DNA from: Nocardia sp.
GTDB taxonomy: Bacteria > Actinomycetota > Actinomycetes > Mycobacteriales > Mycobacteriaceae
DNA length: 64,000 bases
Reading direction: 5' to 3'
NCBI RefSeq assembly: GCF_025465275.1
Contig: NZ_JAODNK010000153.1
Coordinates: 186,001-250,000, forward strand
The position numbers were made by a program, and so were the translations under genes. Of this stretch, positions 62,061 through 64,000 are shown in pieces. Within the stretch, counting starts at the first letter, position 1, and each line of letters opens with the position of its first letter. The notes under the pieces are model-generated. The model worked only from the letters and a program-made list of their open reading frames with translations. It had not been told where the DNA came from and did not search any database.

Positions 62061-64000
62061 CTAGTGCTCGAAGTGGCCGAAGAGGGCGGGGAGGGTGCCT
62101 TCGAAGGCGGTGCGCAGTTCTTCCAGGGTCGCGGTGAACTGGCCCTGCACCTCGACCGAATCCGAACCCTGGTCGACCACGCCGATGCGCACCCACGGCA
62201 GGTCGCGCGCGGAGCACATCTTGGTGAAGCGGGTCTCCTCCGAGCGCGGGACGGCGACCAGCACACGCCCGGCGGATTCGGAGAACAGGGTGACGAACGG
62301 GTCCTCGCCCTCGGGAACGATGATGCGGCAACCGGTTTCACCGGCCAGCGCGGCCTCGACGACGGACTGGATGAGCCCGCCCTCGGAGAGGTCGTGCGCG
62401 GCGCTGATCATGCCGTCGCGGCTGCCGGAGGTGAGGATCTCCGAAAGCAGCTGCTCGCGAGCGAAATCGACCTTGGGCGGCAGTCCGCCGAGGTGATCGT
62501 GCTCGACCTGCGCCCAGATGGAGCCGTCCAGCTCGTCGTGGGTCTCGCCGAGCAGGATGAGCGTCTCGCCGGGCTCCAGGCCCAGGCCGGTCGGGATGCG
62601 GCGGTGCACATCGTCGATGACGCCGAGCACACCGACCACGGGGGTCGGCAGGATGGCGGTCTGGCCGGTCTGGTTGTAGAAGGACACATTGCCACCGGTG
62701 ACCGGAATGCCCAGGGCCACACAGCCGTCCGCGAGGCCGCGCACGGCCTGCTGGAACTGCCACATGACGCCCGGATCCTCGGGGGAACCGAAGTTGAGGC
62801 AGTTGGTGACGGCCTTCGGAGTAGCGCCGGTGGTCGACACATTGCGGAACGCCTCGGCCAGCGCCAGCTGCGCGCCGGTGTACGGGTCCAGCTTGGTGTA
62901 GCGGCCCGAGGCGTCGGTCGCGAGCGCGATACCGCGGCCGGACTCCTCGTCGATGCGGATGACACCCGCGTCGGCGTTCTCGGCGAGCACGGTATTGCCG
63001 CGCACGTAGCGGTCGTACTGCTCGGTGATCCACTTGCGCGAGCACAGCTGCGGGCTGGCGATCATCTTCAGTAGCGTGGCGCGCAGTTCGTCGCCGGACT
63101 TCGGGCGGTTCAGTGCGGTGGTCGAATCCGCATTGAGGGCATCCTGATCGGCGGGGCGCTGCACGGGGCGCTCGTACACCGGCCCGTGGTGGGCGACGGT
63201 GCGCGGCGGGACATCGACCACAACTTCGCCGTGCCAGGTGATTTCGAGGTGCTCGCCGTCGGTGACCTCACCGATGACGGTGGCAGTGGTTTCCCACTTC
63301 TTGCAGATCGCCATGAAGCGATCCACATTCTCCGGGGCGACCACGGCGCACATGCGCTCCTGCGATTCGCTCGAAAGAATCTCGGCGGGAGTCATATTGG
63401 CGGCGCGCAGCGGCACCTGATCCAGGTCGATGTGCATCCCGCCGGAACCGGCGGCGGCCAGCTCGGAGGTGGCACAGGACAGGCCTGCACCGCCGAGGTC
63501 CTGGATGCCGACGACCACGCCGGAGTGGTACAGCTCGAGACAGCACTCGATGAGCACCTTCTCGGTGAACGGGTCGCCGACCTGCACGCTCGGCAGTTTC
63601 TTACGGCCGGAACCGCCGCCGCCAGGCGTCATGTCACCGTCGTCACCGGAGAAGGTGTCGGAGGCCAGCACCGAAACGCCGCCGATGCCGTCGAGGCCGG
63701 TGCGCGCACCGAACAGAATGATCTTGTTGCCCTCGCCGGAGGCGAAGGCCAGCTTCAGGTCCTCGACCCGCATGACGCCCGCGCACAGCGCATTGACGAG
63801 CGGATTGCCCTGGTAGGAAGCGTCGAATACGGTCTCGCCGCCCACATTCGGCAGGCCGAGCGAGTTGCCGTAACCGCCGACGCCGCGCACCACACCGTCG
63901 ACCACGCGCCGGGTGTCCGGGTGATCGGCCGCACCGAAGCGCAGCTGGTCCATGACCGCGATCGGGCGGGCGCCCATGGCCATGATGTCGCGGACAATGC
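62061..64000 (-). CDS. purL: Phosphoribosylformylglycinamidine synthase II (partial, 5' end beyond right edge)
   Basis: The C-terminal 646 residues or so of PurL, ATP-dependent amidation of FGAR to FGAM. The gene continues beyond 64,000, since IVRDIMAMGARPIAVMDQLRFG (in parts IVRDIMAMGARP and AVMDQLRFG) is internal to PurL. Other motifs: GNSLGLPNVGGE, GARTGLDGIGG, VGDPFTEK, GGAGLSCATSELA and the C-terminal SEGGLIQSV. It forms the usual cluster with purF and purM, here split by inserted genes. Confidence 0.93.
   Translation of the reverse strand, partial: IVRDIMAMGARPIAVMDQLRFGAADHPDTRRVVDGVVRGVGGYGNSLGLPNVGGETVFDASYQGNPLVNALCAGVMRVEDLKLAFASGEGNKIILFGARTGLDGIGGVSVLASDTFSGDDGDMTPGGGGSGRKKLPSVQVGDPFTEKVLIECCLELYHSGVVVGIQDLGGAGLSCATSELAAAGSGGMHIDLDQVPLRAANMTPAEILSSESQERMCAVVAPENVDRFMAICKKWETTATVIGEVTDGEHLEITWHGEVVVDVPPRTVAHHGPVYERPVQRPADQDALNADSTTALNRPKSGDELRATLLKMIASPQLCSRKWITEQYDRYVRGNTVLAENADAGVIRIDEESGRGIALATDASGRYTKLDPYTGAQLALAEAFRNVSTTGATPKAVTNCLNFGSPEDPGVMWQFQQAVRGLADGCVALGIPVTGGNVSFYNQTGQTAILPTPVVGVLGVIDDVHRRIPTGLGLEPGETLILLGETHDELDGSIWAQVEHDHLGGLPPKVDFAREQLLSEILTSGSRDGMISAAHDLSEGGLIQSVVEAALAGETGCRIIVPEGEDPFVTLFSESAGRVLVAVPRSEETRFTKMCSARDLPWVRIGVVDQGSDSVEVQGQFTATLEELRTAFEGTLPALFGHFEH

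Overview
The window comes from a high-GC actinomycete of the Nocardia/Rhodococcus group (order Mycobacteriales). The evidence is GC-rich codon use, mycothiol synthase, GlnR, PhoU/Pst, an acyl-ACP desaturase of DesA1 type, LmeA-like and LCP proteins, and a gene order that follows the Mycobacterium tuberculosis segment Rv0803 to Rv0824c almost gene for gene. The resemblance to that segment is from memory of the M. tuberculosis map, not from a search.

Positions 1 to about 12,683 are one end of an integrative conjugative element (or its remnant). A tightly coupled minus-strand operon of at least fifteen genes runs from an AlpA/Xis-like excisionase (9946-10161) to the left edge. Nearly every junction is an ATGA, GTGA or TGATG overlap. 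It encodes a replication-relaxation-like protein, a FtsK/VirD4-type coupling ATPase, several small membrane proteins, coiled-coil proteins and a free-standing relative of part of the coupling ATPase. Four of these proteins end in the same 26-28 residue tail. Upstream, a repeat-rich operator region separates the operon from two divergent genes: a GntR-P-loop kinase fusion and a guanylate-kinase-like/DHDPS-like fusion. The element ends in phased repeats and a 3' fragment of a tRNA-Lys gene, the likely attachment site. No integrase is inside the window.

Positions 12,684 to 64,000 are chromosomal core with modules inserted between conserved genes. The order is: DUF937 protein, desA1, dusB, LCP ligase, phoU; a DHA2 exporter and a D-tartrate utilisation cluster (tarD, dicarboxylate carrier, a second enolase-superfamily enzyme, GntR regulator); pstSCAB under a PHO box; mshD; glnR; lmeA; thiX; a cysteine-responsive leader peptide with DUF4395, a rhodanese and SseC; a 31-residue membrane peptide and nitrobindin; the cytochrome bd operon cydABDC; pabC; ygfZ; a MOSC protein; an asparaginase; a DUF3073 protein; purM; a dipeptide-type ABC importer (A-B-C-DF); purF; a YhgE/Pip-type membrane protein; an SCP-like protein; a CPBP protease; a membrane alpha/beta hydrolase; a YiaAB protein; and purL cut by the right edge.

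Functionally the core part joins nutrient sensing (phosphate by PhoU/Pst, nitrogen by GlnR, cysteine/sulfur by the leader peptide), redox and thiol physiology (mycothiol, rhodanese, nitrobindin, cytochrome bd), purine synthesis and envelope enzymes. Several dispersed structured repeats lie between genes: a 39-bp inverted pair around nitrobindin, a pair of covarying GC-rich stem-loops, and an 81-bp nested palindrome before purL. A strongly folded, minus-strand segment with a 12-codon ORF lies between nitrobindin and cydC.
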